Numbered from the stretch's first letter, positions 33,707-43,335 are shown. The stretch: DNA of 64,000 nucleotides from JAKANT01 sp035502095 (GCA_035502095.1 DATJUX010000036.1:124001-188000), one strand, 5' to 3'. The notes: generated from the letters alone by a model not told the origin. Numbers and translations are program-made.

Positions 33707-34657
33707 ATGCCGGTCGCGCAATATCAGCCGTACCAGGCTTCCGCCGCGCGCACCCCCGGCGGCGACGGAGCCGCCCTCTCGCCGATCGTCGCCGGTGCCT
33801 GGCGCATGACCGAATGGGGCTGGACGCCGCAGCAGCGCCTGCGCTGGATCGAGCATGCTCTCGAGCTCGGGATCACGAGCTTCGACCACGCCGACATCTA
33901 CGGCGACTACGGCGTCGAGAGCCTGTTCGGTGAAGCGCTCGCGCTGCATCCGGCGCTGCGCGACAAGCTGCAGCTGGTCGACAAGTGCGGCATCAAGCTC
34001 GTCTCGGCGCGGCGGCCGGCGCATCGGATCAAGAGCTACGACACGTCGCGCGCGCACATCGTCGCGAGCGTCGAGGCATCGCTGCGCGCGTTGCGCACCG
34101 ATCGGCTTGATCTTCTGCTGATCCATCGCCCGGACGCCCTCATGGATGCTGCGGAGGTCGCGGAGACGTTCGCGATGCTCGGGCGGCAAGGCAAGGTTCT
34201 GCGCTTCGGGGTCTCGAACTTCATGCCCTGGCAGTTCGAGCTTCTCGACACCGCCATGAATGCGCACGGCGGGCGGCTGGTCACGAACCAGATCGAGTTG
34301 CATCCACTGCGCCTCGAGCCGCTGCACGACGGCACGCTCGACCAGGCACAGCGCCTCGGGCGCCGGCCCATGATCTGGTCGCCGCTGGCCGGTGGCCGGC
34401 TGGTGTCGACGCCACCCCTCAACGACGCCGCGCGACGCGTGCAGGAAACGTTGCGGGGCCTCGCCGAAGTGCACGGTGTCGCGCCGACCACGATCGCGGT
34501 CGCGTGGCTGTTGCGGCATCCGTCGCGCCCCATGCCCGTGATGGGCAGCCGGCGGGTCGACGTGCTGCGCGAGGCCGTTGCGGCGCTCGACCTCACGCTC
34601 GACCGTGAAAGCTGGTATGCGCTCTGGCAGGCCGGACGAGGACACGAGGTGCCTTGA
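33707..34657 (+). CDS. Aldo/keto reductase family oxidoreductase (YdhF-like)
   Basis: A 316-residue NAD(P)H-dependent reductase of the aldo/keto reductase superfamily, closest in features to the YdhF type. Visible motifs are SFDHADIYGDYGVESLFGEA (Asp and Tyr of the catalytic tetrad), DLLLIHRPDALMDAAEV (His), and the cofactor pocket near PVMGSRRVDVLREAV. It reduces aldehydes or ketones in the cytoplasm; the substrate is not known. It stands alone between a broken glycosidase gene and a lipoprotein gene on the other strand. Confidence 0.92.
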   Translation: MPVAQYQPYQASAARTPGGDGAALSPIVAGAWRMTEWGWTPQQRLRWIEHALELGITSFDHADIYGDYGVESLFGEALALHPALRDKLQLVDKCGIKLVSARRPAHRIKSYDTSRAHIVASVEASLRALRTDRLDLLLIHRPDALMDAAEVAETFAMLGRQGKVLRFGVSNFMPWQFELLDTAMNAHGGRLVTNQIELHPLRLEPLHDGTLDQAQRLGRRPMIWSPLAGGRLVSTPPLNDAARRVQETLRGLAEVHGVAPTTIAVAWLLRHPSRPMPVMGSRRVDVLREAVAALDLTLDRESWYALWQAGRGHEVP

Positions 34658-34661
34658 GCGG

Positions 34662-35273
34662 TCACGGGCCGCATGTGCCGGCCGCGCAGTACGTGATGTG
34701 ATTCGCGATCAGCTGGAGCGTCGGTTCGATCGTCGGCCACTCGGCCGTGTTCGCCATCATCAGATACACGTCGAAGGTCTGCGGCCCGAGTTCCACCTTC
34801 AACGTGCCCTGCACCGGGTTCTGGGTGGCTTTCCAGACCGCCGTGAACGACGTGGTCCGGCTCGGACCGCCGTAAGGGCTGGCCACGACCGGCGACTGGC
34901 TCAGGACCACGAAGTTCGTGAAGATTTGCTCGGCGTCGGCTTCGGCCTGCTCGACCGTCACCGGCACCAGCGGACCGTACACGAAGCCGAACTCGACGTC
35001 CGCATCGCCCGTCGGCGAGGAGATGTCGATGCCCGACGTCGATTCGGTACCGATCCACTGGTCCGTCGGCATGAAGTAGTCCCAATGCGGATGCGTGACA
35101 TGAACCCAGCCGGCCATCGAGACCGGGTCGCCCCCGGTGCCACCGCCACCGCCGCCTCCGCCCCCTCCTCCACCACCCGCGGCAGCGCCGCCCCCATCGC
35201 CCCCGCCACCGCCGCCGCAGCCGACCTGCAGCAGCACCAGCGCGACCGCCGACAACCACGCAATGGCCTTCAT
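34662..35273 (-). CDS. Glycine-rich lipoprotein of unknown function
   Basis: A 203-residue exported protein. The signal ends in LLQVGCGGGGGG, a lipobox, and is followed by a low-complexity glycine stretch to about residue 48. The rest (VSMAGWVHVTHPHWDYFMPT to LQLIANHITYCAAGTCGP) is a compact domain without a family I recognise. GGAGG precedes the ATG. Two cysteines near the end could form a disulfide. It is probably bound to a membrane in the periplasm. Confidence 0.8.
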   Translation of the reverse strand: MKAIAWLSAVALVLLQVGCGGGGGGDGGGAAAGGGGGGGGGGGGGTGGDPVSMAGWVHVTHPHWDYFMPTDQWIGTESTSGIDISSPTGDADVEFGFVYGPLVPVTVEQAEADAEQIFTNFVVLSQSPVVASPYGGPSRTTSFTAVWKATQNPVQGTLKVELGPQTFDVYLMMANTAEWPTIEPTLQLIANHITYCAAGTCGP

Positions 35274-35296
35274 CTCTCAGTCCTCCCTGCGCGGGT

Positions 35297-35710
35297 TCAG
35301 CGCACGCACACCAGGCGCCCGTACTGGTCGAGCGCGTACGAGCAACCGCGGATCGCGCGCAGGTCGTAGTCCGCGACGGCGTTGCTGCGGCGCTGCGAGT
35401 TCAGCATCTGCGCGTGGTTGTAGTCGATGCCGGCCTGGTTGGCCGCGTTGATGCTGTTGCGCAGCGACTCCGCCGTCACGCCCGTGGGCAGCGACGGCCC
35501 CGTGTAACCCATGGCACGCAGCTGCTGCATGGTGCGGAGGTAGCGCATCGCGGTGGCGGCTGCGGCCGCCTGTCCGACGGCCCAGTTGCGCTGTTGCGAC
35601 CGGATCGCCCACGACATGTCCATCGGGGGCGCCTGTGCGAGCACGGCGGCCGGCGCGACGAGGCCGAGCGCGAAGGTGACGGCGACGATCTTGAGCAGGC
35701 GTTTTTGCAT
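35297..35710 (-). CDS. Small exported protein of unknown function
   Basis: A 137-residue protein with a signal peptide (residues 1-26, cut after AVLAQA) and a helical body: SQQRNWAVGQAAAAATAMRY and TPRQL-like helices, then SINAANQAGIDYNHAQMLNS. Two cysteines near the C-terminus (GCSYALDQYGRLVCVR) may pair. No family was recognised. GGAG lies before the ATG, and a 33-bp repeated element lies 92 bases upstream. It is separated from the lipoprotein gene downstream by 23 bases and probably shares its transcript. Confidence 0.75.
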   Translation of the reverse strand: MQKRLLKIVAVTFALGLVAPAAVLAQAPPMDMSWAIRSQQRNWAVGQAAAAATAMRYLRTMQQLRAMGYTGPSLPTGVTAESLRNSINAANQAGIDYNHAQMLNSQRRSNAVADYDLRAIRGCSYALDQYGRLVCVR

Positions 35711-35802
35711 GGCGGGCTCCGTTGCGAGAAGAGGGTTTCGGTTGGCTGACCCGGTCCCGCGAACCTGCTGCGTCGTTCGGGGTGCGGATCAGAGGGGCGA
35801 AC

Positions 35803-35835
35803 GGTAGGTGCCCATCGTTAGCCAAACGCAAGCAG
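35803..35835. repeat. 33-bp upstream element, copy A
   Basis: This 33-bp segment has 28 of 33 bases in common with copy B (36786-36818), including TTAG and a run of CAAACGCAAGCAG. Both copies precede a minus-strand gene: this one lies 92 bases before the small exported protein gene, copy B 26 bases before the beta-propeller gene. A shared binding site or the trace of a duplication are the two explanations. Confidence 0.6.
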
Positions 35836-35895
35836 GCGCAGCGCGAAACGTGAACAGGCACCGGGAAAATTCACGCACGCAGTGCGCGCGGCGCT

Positions 35896-36759
35896 TCACG
35901 GCGCGCAGACGACGCCGACCGGGCCGTCGAGGCCGGTCGCGGTTCCTTCGATCACGCTCGACTCCGCCAGGCCGAGACATGGCGCAACGCCGGCGGTCCG
36001 GATGACATGGAGCGCGCGTGCCGCGTAGTCGGCAACACAGACGGTCGGTGCCGCGGCGCGGGCATCGATCGCCACGCCGCTTGCATAACGCAGCGGCAGC
36101 GACGGCGAAGGTCCCAGGACCGCGACCGGCCGGCGCGGCGGGGGCGCCGCAACGGGGTACAGGTAGATGCCCGGTCCGGTGACGAGCAGCGTGTCGGCAC
36201 TGCAGGCGATGCCCCGGGTGCTGGAGGTCGCGGCGGTAAACGACCACAGGGGCGATGTGTCGCCGGCTGCACCGGCAGCGAAGGCGCTCACGACACCGCC
36301 GAGGGCGTTCGCGACCAGCAACCGGCCGCCCGGGTGCAAGGCGAGCCCGACCGGACAGGTCAATCCGGTGTGCGGGCCCGCGATCGCATAGTCGCTTTCA
36401 TCGGCCCCCGCGGCAAAATGGACGAGGGACGGGGCGCCGCCATGCGCGCTGCGCGCGCAGGTCGCCGCGAACACGTCGCCTTCGGCGCCGACGGCGACCG
36501 CGAGCACGTAGGCGTTGCCGGACGGGCGCAGCATGCGCAGCGGCGCGGCATTGCCGTCGGCGGTCGGTCCGTACACCGTCACGACGCCGCCCGTGCGATT
36601 GGCCACGTAAAGGTGGTTGCGCGCGTCGAGCGCGAGTCCGACCGGGCCCGCCAGGGCGGTCCGCGGGCCGGCGATCCTGCGCAGGGGCGCGTGATTCGCG
36701 CGCGCCGTCGAGGCGTAGACGGTCACGCTGTGGTTTCCGAAGTTGCTGACGTAGATCAC
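35896..36759 (-). CDS. NHL/YncE-like beta-propeller protein
   Basis: A 287-residue protein of repeated beta-propeller blades: VIYVSNFGNHSVTVYAS, GLALDARNHLYVANRTGG and GLALHPGGRLLVANALGG carry the NHL/SMP-30-like phrase. The GTG at 36759 is the only good start, because an in-frame TGA lies at 36805-36807. It gives no signal peptide, which is unusual for this kind of protein, so the gene may be truncated at the 5' end. Four cysteines are spread over the body. It has no known function here. Confidence 0.7.
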   Translation of the reverse strand: MIYVSNFGNHSVTVYASTARANHAPLRRIAGPRTALAGPVGLALDARNHLYVANRTGGVVTVYGPTADGNAAPLRMLRPSGNAYVLAVAVGAEGDVFAATCARSAHGGAPSLVHFAAGADESDYAIAGPHTGLTCPVGLALHPGGRLLVANALGGVVSAFAAGAAGDTSPLWSFTAATSSTRGIACSADTLLVTGPGIYLYPVAAPPPRRPVAVLGPSPSLPLRYASGVAIDARAAAPTVCVADYAARALHVIRTAGVAPCLGLAESSVIEGTATGLDGPVGVVCAP

Positions 36760-36785
36760 CGCCGCCTCGCGCAGCCCCGGCGCAA

Positions 36786-36818
36786 GGTACGGGCCCGGCG
36801 TTAGTCAAACGCAAGCAG
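36786..36818. repeat. 33-bp upstream element, copy B
   Basis: Second copy of the 33-bp element (28/33 identical to copy A at 35803-35835, no gaps). It lies 26 bases before the GTG of the beta-propeller gene and 30 bases after the stop of the BTAD regulator gene at 36848, in the same orientation as copy A. Confidence 0.6.
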
Positions 36819-36847
36819 CCCGCTTCCGACCCGAGCCAGCGGCGGTT

Positions 36848-39604
36848 TCAAGCCTGCGGTGTCAGCGCGACGCGCACGGCTTCGCTCAGCGACAGGTCGG
36901 CGCCCGCGGCCCATAGCGTCGCTGCCTGCTCCGCTCCCACGCGTGCGGCGACCAACGCCCGCACGTCGTCGATGGTCGACGCATCGCTCGCCGACAGCGG
37001 GCCCACGTTGGTCTCCCAGAAGCGCGCACTGAACGACATCAGCCGCGCGGCGGCGGCGACTTCGCCCAGCATCGCGAGCGGGTGCGGCAGGTTCCAGAGC
37101 GCGGTCACCAGTGGGAGCCGCGCGTGCCGCTCCCAGGCCAGTTGCACGCCGCGACGTCCGGCAACCGCCGCTTCGCGCCAGCGTTCCTGCACCGACTCGA
37201 GGTAGCCCGCCATGTTCGCCACGCGGATCGAGTCGGCGCTCGATGCGCGCACGGCGAAGAACTGCTCGCAGACAGCAAGGCCCTGCCGCGCCTCGGCGTG
37301 CCGCTCGAGCCCCGCCAGGCAGCCCACCCGCGACAGGAGAACGCGGTGCGCCCAGCTCGATTCGCCGGCGCGCCGGTAAAGTTCCTCGGCCTGCGCGAAC
37401 AAGGCGTCCGCGTTCGCATAGTCGGCGTGCCGGGAGCCGTGCCTGAGAACCACGGTGGCCATCACCCGCAGCGCGTCGGCCTGGGTCACCGTTAGACCGG
37501 CTCCGCTGGAAAGTGCGAGCGCCTCGTCGAGCAGGGGTTGAACCGATTCGGCGCGCTGCTCGCGCTCCCACGTCACGAGAGCCAGCGTCACGAGGGCGGC
37601 GGCACGGCGTGCCGGATCGACGCCCGCCATCGCGAGTGCGCGCGCGGCGTCGTCGAGTGCCTGCGCGATGTCGCCTGCATTCAACGTCATCAGTGCGAGC
37701 AGGATCAGACCGGCCTGCAGGTCGGGATCGTCGGGCGCGCACGCCGCCTGGGCCTTGCGCAGATGTCGCAACACCGTGGGCGGCATCGCGAAAGCCTCCC
37801 AGTACGGCCGAAGCTCGGTGCCGATGCGCAGCGCCCCGGCGGGGTCGCCGTCCTCGACCGCGCTTTCGATCGCGCGTTGCAGGTTGGGGAGCTCGTCGTC
37901 CGGGACGGCGCGATTGGCGGCGGCGGCGTCGGTGGCGACGCGAAGATAGTGCGCGCGATGGCGCGAGCGCAGTTCGGGCGCGGCGGCCCCGAGCTTTTCC
38001 TCTGCGAACTCGCGGATGCTTTCCAGCATCGAGAAGCGGGTGATGCCGGCCGCATCGGTCTGCGCGCGCAACAGCGAATCGGCGACCAGCTGTTCGCACT
38101 GTGCCGCCGCCGCGGACGTGCCGCAGACTGCCTCGACCGCGGCTGCGGTCCAGCCGCCGCGAAAAACCGACAACGACGCGACGAGCCCCTGCTGCGCCGG
38201 CGTCAGCAACTGCCAGCTCCAGCTCACGGTCGCCTGCAGCGACGCGTGGCGGCCGTGCCGGACCGCGCGCGGTCCCTGCCGTGCGAGCAGATCGAAGCGC
38301 CGCTGCAGGGCGACGCACATCTCCTGCGGAGAGAACGCGCGGATGCGCGAGGCGGCGATCTCGATCGCCAGCGGAAGCCCTTCGAGCGCCCGCGTCAGCT
38401 CGATCAATGCCGCGCGGTTGCGTTCCGTCAGCGCGAAGTCGGGCCGTGCGCCGCGCGCGCGGTCGATGAAGAGCGACACGCTGGCCATGCGCGCGGCTTC
38501 CGCGATCCCCATGGATTCCTCCGGCAGCGCCAGCGCCCCGACGGCAATTTCACGCTCGCCGTCGATGTCGAGCGAGCGGCGCGAGGTCACCAGGCAGCGC
38601 AGGCGAGGCAACCGCTGCAACAGATCCTCGACGATGGCCGAACCGCCGCTGTCGACGAGCTGCTCGAAGTTGTCGAGCACCAGCAGGACATCGCGATCGG
38701 CGAGAAAGGCATGCAGCTGCGTCGCGGCGTCTTCGCTCGAAGGGTCCATGCGCAGCGCATTGCGAATCTGCTCGGCGATCTGACCGCCATCGTTGCACTC
38801 GGAAAGCGGCACGAAGGCCACCGTGTCGAAACCGGGCGCCGACCGGGCGACTTCGACCGCGAGCCGTGTCTTGCCACTGCCGCCGAACCCGCGCAAGGTC
38901 ACGAGGCGATGCGACGCGAGCATCTCGTGCACCTCCCGCTGTTCGTCTTCACGGCCGAAGAACGCGCTCACGTACGCGGGCAGGCTGCGGATCGGCGCCT
39001 CGGCGGTCGCGTGCATCGACGGGAGCGCGGGCGCGACGCTCTCCGCCGGCGGGTATCCCGCGTGCGCCTGCGCTTGGTCGCCCTCTTCCGCGCGCGTGCG
39101 CGTCAGCTCGAACAGCGCGCGCAGCCGGGTGCGCTCGTCTTCGACCCACTCGTCGAAGAAACCGGGCAGCAGGTCGCCGCGGTAGGCGCGCAACGCCTGC
39201 GGCCCGGATCTCTCGCGCACGTGGCGCTCGAAATCCTGGACATCGGAAGAGATCGACTGCGGGTGCAAGCCGATGGCTTGCCGGTCGGCGAACAGGACCG
39301 AACCGGGCTGGACGTCGGACGGCTCGAGCAGCCGGCGCAAGGTCGAGAGCACCTGCCGCAACCGACCGCGCCCGACCTCGAGTGCGACGCCGGGCCACAG
39401 AAGCTCGATCAGTTCCTCGCGCGCGTGACCGCGCCCGGGGTAGAGGGCAAGCCGGGCCAGCAACATCGCGACCGGCCGGCTGGGAAACCTGGCAAGGCTG
39501 ACGCTGCCATGCACGGCACTCAAGCCGCCGAGCAGCCGCACCTCCCAGACAGCCGCGGACACCGCGGCGTGCGCAGCCTGCACAGGAGGAGAACTCGCCG
39601 CCAT
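36848..39604 (-). CDS. BTAD/NB-ARC-type transcriptional regulator (AfsR-like)
   Basis: A 918-residue regulator. An N-terminal winged-helix domain (WEVRLLGGLSAVHGSVSLAR) and a BTAD segment are followed by an NTPase with Walker A RGFGGSGKTRLAVEV, kinase-2 motif DVLLVLDNFEQLVD and LEGLPLAIEIAASRIRAFSP, all typical of the AfsR/NB-ARC group. The C-terminal 400 residues are helical repeats. It is probably a signal-integrating activator. The ATG at 39604 is used; a TTG at 39622 is also open. The gene is the second regulator of this type in the window and lies just upstream of the propeller gene. Confidence 0.87.
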   Translation of the reverse strand: MAASSPPVQAAHAAVSAAVWEVRLLGGLSAVHGSVSLARFPSRPVAMLLARLALYPGRGHAREELIELLWPGVALEVGRGRLRQVLSTLRRLLEPSDVQPGSVLFADRQAIGLHPQSISSDVQDFERHVRERSGPQALRAYRGDLLPGFFDEWVEDERTRLRALFELTRTRAEEGDQAQAHAGYPPAESVAPALPSMHATAEAPIRSLPAYVSAFFGREDEQREVHEMLASHRLVTLRGFGGSGKTRLAVEVARSAPGFDTVAFVPLSECNDGGQIAEQIRNALRMDPSSEDAATQLHAFLADRDVLLVLDNFEQLVDSGGSAIVEDLLQRLPRLRCLVTSRRSLDIDGEREIAVGALALPEESMGIAEAARMASVSLFIDRARGARPDFALTERNRAALIELTRALEGLPLAIEIAASRIRAFSPQEMCVALQRRFDLLARQGPRAVRHGRHASLQATVSWSWQLLTPAQQGLVASLSVFRGGWTAAAVEAVCGTSAAAAQCEQLVADSLLRAQTDAAGITRFSMLESIREFAEEKLGAAAPELRSRHRAHYLRVATDAAAANRAVPDDELPNLQRAIESAVEDGDPAGALRIGTELRPYWEAFAMPPTVLRHLRKAQAACAPDDPDLQAGLILLALMTLNAGDIAQALDDAARALAMAGVDPARRAAALVTLALVTWEREQRAESVQPLLDEALALSSGAGLTVTQADALRVMATVVLRHGSRHADYANADALFAQAEELYRRAGESSWAHRVLLSRVGCLAGLERHAEARQGLAVCEQFFAVRASSADSIRVANMAGYLESVQERWREAAVAGRRGVQLAWERHARLPLVTALWNLPHPLAMLGEVAAAARLMSFSARFWETNVGPLSASDASTIDDVRALVAARVGAEQAATLWAAGADLSLSEAVRVALTPQA

Positions 39605-39674
39605 CTGCCCAACTCGGGCCAACCGTACTGCTCAGGCTAGCACCGGCCTCGGCGAAAGTGACGGTTCCCAGTTG

Positions 39675-40922
39675 TCAGGTTGCGCGAGCCGGCTGCAGGC
39701 CTTCCCGGTTTCCCTCGCGCTCGCGCGCGTCGATCACCGCTCCGGCCAGCGCCGCCACGGCGGCCTCGACGCCGCTGTCGAACGGAATGCCCTGCACGCG
39801 CATCGCAGCCTCCACGCCGGCCAGACACCCCAGGATCATCGCTTCGTTCATGTCTCCCAGGTGCCCGATGCGGAAGACGCGGCCGCCGAGCGGTCCGAGG
39901 CCGCCTGCGATCGCGACCTGGAACCGTTCGCGTGCAGTCGTGCGCAGCGCCTCCGGGTCGATGCCGTTCGCGACTTCGATCGCCGTCACCGAGACGGACC
40001 GCGCCGCCGGCACCTGCGCGAACAGACGCACCGCCCCGGCCTCGGCCCAACGTGCCACCGCCGCATGCACCGCGCCCGCGAGCCTCGTGTGGCGCGCCAG
40101 CACGTTGTCGAGCCCTTCGGTTTCGATCAGGCCAAGCGCCGCTTCCAATCCCGCCAGGTGCGCGAGCGGCGGCGTACCGCAGAACTTGCGATACCCCATC
40201 TCGCTGCGGCGTCGTTCCCAGTCCCAGTAGAAGCGCGGTACCTGGTTGCGTCGCGCCGCCTCCAGTGCGCGCTCATCGGCGGCGACGAACGCCAGGCCCG
40301 GATGCAGCATCAGGCCCTTCTGCGAGGCGCCCATGGCCACGTTCACGCCCAGTTCGTCCATGGCGAACGGCGCGGCGGCGAGCGAAGCGACGACGTCCAC
40401 GACGTAGAGCGCCGGATGGCGCGCGGCGTCGATCGCGCGCCGCAGCGCGGCCAGGTCCGAGGTCGTGCCGCTCGCGGTGTCGGTGTGCACGACGAACACC
40501 GCGCCGATCCGATGCTCGAGGTCGTCGCGCAGCACGGCTTCGACCGCGGCGGGATCGATGGGCAGCCCTTCCACGTACGGCGTGCGTACGGCGCGACCGC
40601 CGAATGCTTCGACCTGCGCGGCCCAGCTGTCGGAAAAATGCCCCGTGCCCGGCACGAGGATCGATGTTCCCGGACCCACGACGTTGGCGATGATCGCCTC
40701 CCATCCGCCGTGCCCGTTGGCGGAGTAAAAGAAGACCTCCGCGTGCTCCGTCTTCAGCAGGCGCTTGATGCCGGATTCACAGGCGGCGATCACCTGGGCT
40801 ACGCGCGGATCGACCAGATCCATCGGCTGCCGCGCCATCGCGGCGACCACTTCGTCGGGCACACGGGTGGGACCCGGCGAATGCAGCAGCCGCAGGCCGG
40901 GGATGCGGGAGTTGGGCTTCAT
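39675..40922 (-). CDS. Class V aminotransferase (alanine/serine-glyoxylate type)
   Basis: A 415-residue PLP-dependent enzyme. It starts with LLHSPGPTRVPDEVVAAMAR, a family hallmark, and has SGTTSDLAALRRAID, the PLP lysine near residue 201 in GASQKGLMLHPGLAF, and RVFRIGHLGDMNEAMILG at the end. It transfers the amino group of alanine or serine to glyoxylate or similar acids. It is divergent from the ABC exporter genes across a gap holding a repeat element. There is no operon partner. Confidence 0.9.
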   Translation of the reverse strand: MKPNSRIPGLRLLHSPGPTRVPDEVVAAMARQPMDLVDPRVAQVIAACESGIKRLLKTEHAEVFFYSANGHGGWEAIIANVVGPGTSILVPGTGHFSDSWAAQVEAFGGRAVRTPYVEGLPIDPAAVEAVLRDDLEHRIGAVFVVHTDTASGTTSDLAALRRAIDAARHPALYVVDVVASLAAAPFAMDELGVNVAMGASQKGLMLHPGLAFVAADERALEAARRNQVPRFYWDWERRRSEMGYRKFCGTPPLAHLAGLEAALGLIETEGLDNVLARHTRLAGAVHAAVARWAEAGAVRLFAQVPAARSVSVTAIEVANGIDPEALRTTARERFQVAIAGGLGPLGGRVFRIGHLGDMNEAMILGCLAGVEAAMRVQGIPFDSGVEAAVAALAGAVIDAREREGNREGLQPARAT

Positions 40923-40975
40923 GTGCGCACGATATCAACCCGCCCACGGCGTGGAAAAGCGTCGCTGCAAAATCT

Positions 40976-41030
40976 GTCGTCCCGAGGAGCGAAATGACAG
41001 CCGAAGTCATGGCTTCGAGAGGCACCTGTA
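40976..41030. repeat. Dispersed palindromic-type element
   Basis: TGTCGTCCCGAGGAGCGAAATGACAG followed by GCCGAAGTCATGGCTTCGAG makes a small palindromic arrangement (ATGACAGCCGAAGTCAT). It is a variant of the dispersed repeats of the window. It lies in the divergent gap between the aminotransferase and exporter genes. Confidence 0.45.
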
Positions 41031-41064
41031 GGATGCCTGCTGCAGTCGATGCGGAAATAATCTC

Positions 41065-42087
41065 GTGAAGCGCAAGACCGTTCTCGTCTACGCCTGCGCG
41101 ACGGCGATCGTCATCGGCGGGTTCGCGGCATGGCGCTTCTTGCCCGCGCAGGTGGAAGTCGCCAACCCGACGCGCGGCGTTGCGATCGACGCGGTGTACG
41201 CGACCGGCGTGGTCGAGCCGACGGTGATGATGCCGGTGGCGCCGCGCACCGGCGGAAGGCTGGTCTCGATCGAGACCGACGAGGGAGCGAAGGTACGGCG
41301 CGGCGAGGTGATGGCGCGCCTCGAGTCGGCCGACCTCGAGCACACGGTGCAGGAGATGCGCGCGCACGAGGATCTGGCGCGCAGCAACTTCGAGCGCACG
41401 CGCGACCTCGTCGCGCAGAAGTTCGTCTCGCCGGCAGAACTCGATCGCGCGCGCAGCGAGCTTGCGGCGGCCGAAGCCGCCTCGAAGCGGGCGCTGGCGC
41501 AGCGCGACTACAACCAGCTCGTGGCACCGGCCGACGGCACGGTGCTGCGGCGCGACGGCGAGATCGGGCAGTACATCGCACCCGGTCAGGCGGTGTTCAC
41601 GCTCGAGTGCTGCGCGCCGCTGCGCGTGGCGGCGGAAGTCGACGAGGAGGATATCGCCCGCGTCGCGGTCGGCCAGGCGGTTGCGATGCGCAGCGACGCG
41701 ATGCCAGGCCGCGTGTTCGACGGCACGGTCGCCCAGATCACGCCGAAGGGCGACCCGGTCGCACGAAGCTATCGCGTGCGCATCCAGTTCCGTGACGCCG
41801 ACGAGATGGCGAAGCTCGGCTTGCGCACGGGCATGACCATGGACGCCAACATCGTCGTCGCGCGGCGCGAGAACGCGCTCCTGATTTCGAGCCGCGCCCT
41901 GCACGGCGACAGCGTCTGGGTCGTGGTCGACGGCACGCTGCGCAAGCGCGCGATCAAGCACGGCGCGGGAACCGGCGACCAGACCGAAGTACTGTCGGGC
42001 CTGGCCGAGACCGACGCCGTCGTGCTTTCGCCGGTCGAGGGCCTGCGCGAGGGCCAGCGCGCGCGGCTGGCCGCTGCCGCGCACTGA
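41065..42087 (+). CDS. ABC exporter periplasmic adaptor (HlyD/MacA-like)
   Basis: A 340-residue adaptor with an N-terminal membrane anchor (VLVYACATAIVIGGFAAWRF) and split lipoyl halves (PVAPRTGGRLVSIETDEGAK and NQLVAPADGTVLRRDGEIGQ) around a short helical hairpin. The start is GTG at 41065. It is three bases before the permease gene and clearly part of one operon with it and the ATPase. The set forms a MacAB-like exporter that would need an outer-membrane factor such as TolC. Confidence 0.92.
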   Translation: MKRKTVLVYACATAIVIGGFAAWRFLPAQVEVANPTRGVAIDAVYATGVVEPTVMMPVAPRTGGRLVSIETDEGAKVRRGEVMARLESADLEHTVQEMRAHEDLARSNFERTRDLVAQKFVSPAELDRARSELAAAEAASKRALAQRDYNQLVAPADGTVLRRDGEIGQYIAPGQAVFTLECCAPLRVAAEVDEEDIARVAVGQAVAMRSDAMPGRVFDGTVAQITPKGDPVARSYRVRIQFRDADEMAKLGLRTGMTMDANIVVARRENALLISSRALHGDSVWVVVDGTLRKRAIKHGAGTGDQTEVLSGLAETDAVVLSPVEGLREGQRARLAAAAH

Positions 42088-42090
42088 ACC

Positions 42091-43335
42091 ATGGCCATCG
42101 CGTTCGACATCGCGCTCGCGCACCTCACCAACCGCAAGAGGCAGACGCTGGTGTCGCTCGGCGGCGTCGTGCTGGGCGTGGCGTTCTTCCTTGCGGTCTC
42201 GTCGCTGATGCGCGGCAGCGAGAAGGATTTCCTCAAGCGCCTGGTCGACAACAGCCCGCACATCACCGTCTACGACGAATACCGCCACCCGAACGTGCAG
42301 CCGGCGTTGCTGCGCTGGCCGGACGCGGCGATCGAGGTGCACAACGTCAAGCCGCAACGCGAAACGCGCGGCATCCGCGGCTGGCCGCAGCGCATGGCCT
42401 TCATCGAGGCGCAGCCGGGGCTGCGCGCCGCGCCGGTGCTGACCGATTCGGCGGTGATCGACTTCGCCGGCCGCCAGCAGGGCGTGCAGCTCTCCGGCGT
42501 GGTGCCCGACAAGATGAAGGGCGTGAGCACGCTGGAAGAGAAGATGGTGGTCGGCTCGCTGGATGCGTTGACGGCCAATCCGAACGGCATCATCGTGGGC
42601 CAGGGACTGATCGACAAGTTCAGCCTGCACCCGGGCAGCGTGGTGAGCGTCGTCGCCGGCGACGGCGAGGCGCGCCCGCTGCGCGTGGTCGGCGTTTTCC
42701 GCACCGGCAACTCGAGCTACGACGAAGGGCAGGCCTTCGTCCTGCTCAAGCGCGCGCAGTCGCTTTTCGGGCGCGAGAACCGGATCAACCGCGTGGTGAT
42801 CCAGCTCGACGACCCGTACGCGGCGCAGGACGTCGCGCAGACGATCGAGGCCGGCGTCGGCTACAAGTCTGTGTCGTGGATCGAGGCGTCGGAAGACATT
42901 CTCAGCCTGCTCGTCGTGCGCAACATCGTGATGTACAGCGTCGTGTCGGCGATCCTGGTCGTCGCATCGTTCGGCATCTACAACACCATCTCGACCATCG
43001 TGCTGGAGAAGACGCGCGACATCGCCATCCTCAAGTCGATGGGCTTCCACGCGCGCGACATCCGGCGCATCTTCCTGTTGCAGGGGCTCATCGTCGGCGC
43101 GATCGGCAGCACGTTGGGGTTGCTGCTCGGCATCGGCCTGATGAAGGTCCTGGAGCGGGTCGAAATCAAGCCGCCGGGCATCGTCGAGATCGTCCATTTG
43201 CCGCTGTGGTGGGGGCCCGAGCAGTACGCGATGGCGGCCGCGTTCGCGATGCTGTCGTGCGTGGCGGCCTCGTCCCTGCCGGCCCGGCGCGCGGGCCGCG
43301 TGCACCCGGTGGACATCCTGCGCGGGGCGGCATGA
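42091..43335 (+). CDS. ABC transporter permease (FtsX/MacB type)
   Basis: A 414-residue permease with the MacB topology: one N-terminal transmembrane segment (TLVSLGGVVLGVAFFLAVSS), a large periplasmic domain, and three C-terminal segments starting at NIVMYSVVSAILVVASFGIY. The loop MGFHARDIRRIFLLQGLIVG is the coupling helix typical of FtsX-family permeases. The stop overlaps the ATG of the ATPase gene. Substrate unknown; the family exports lipids, peptides or macrolides. Confidence 0.93.
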   Translation: MAIAFDIALAHLTNRKRQTLVSLGGVVLGVAFFLAVSSLMRGSEKDFLKRLVDNSPHITVYDEYRHPNVQPALLRWPDAAIEVHNVKPQRETRGIRGWPQRMAFIEAQPGLRAAPVLTDSAVIDFAGRQQGVQLSGVVPDKMKGVSTLEEKMVVGSLDALTANPNGIIVGQGLIDKFSLHPGSVVSVVAGDGEARPLRVVGVFRTGNSSYDEGQAFVLLKRAQSLFGRENRINRVVIQLDDPYAAQDVAQTIEAGVGYKSVSWIEASEDILSLLVVRNIVMYSVVSAILVVASFGIYNTISTIVLEKTRDIAILKSMGFHARDIRRIFLLQGLIVGAIGSTLGLLLGIGLMKVLERVEIKPPGIVEIVHLPLWWGPEQYAMAAAFAMLSCVAASSLPARRAGRVHPVDILRGAA

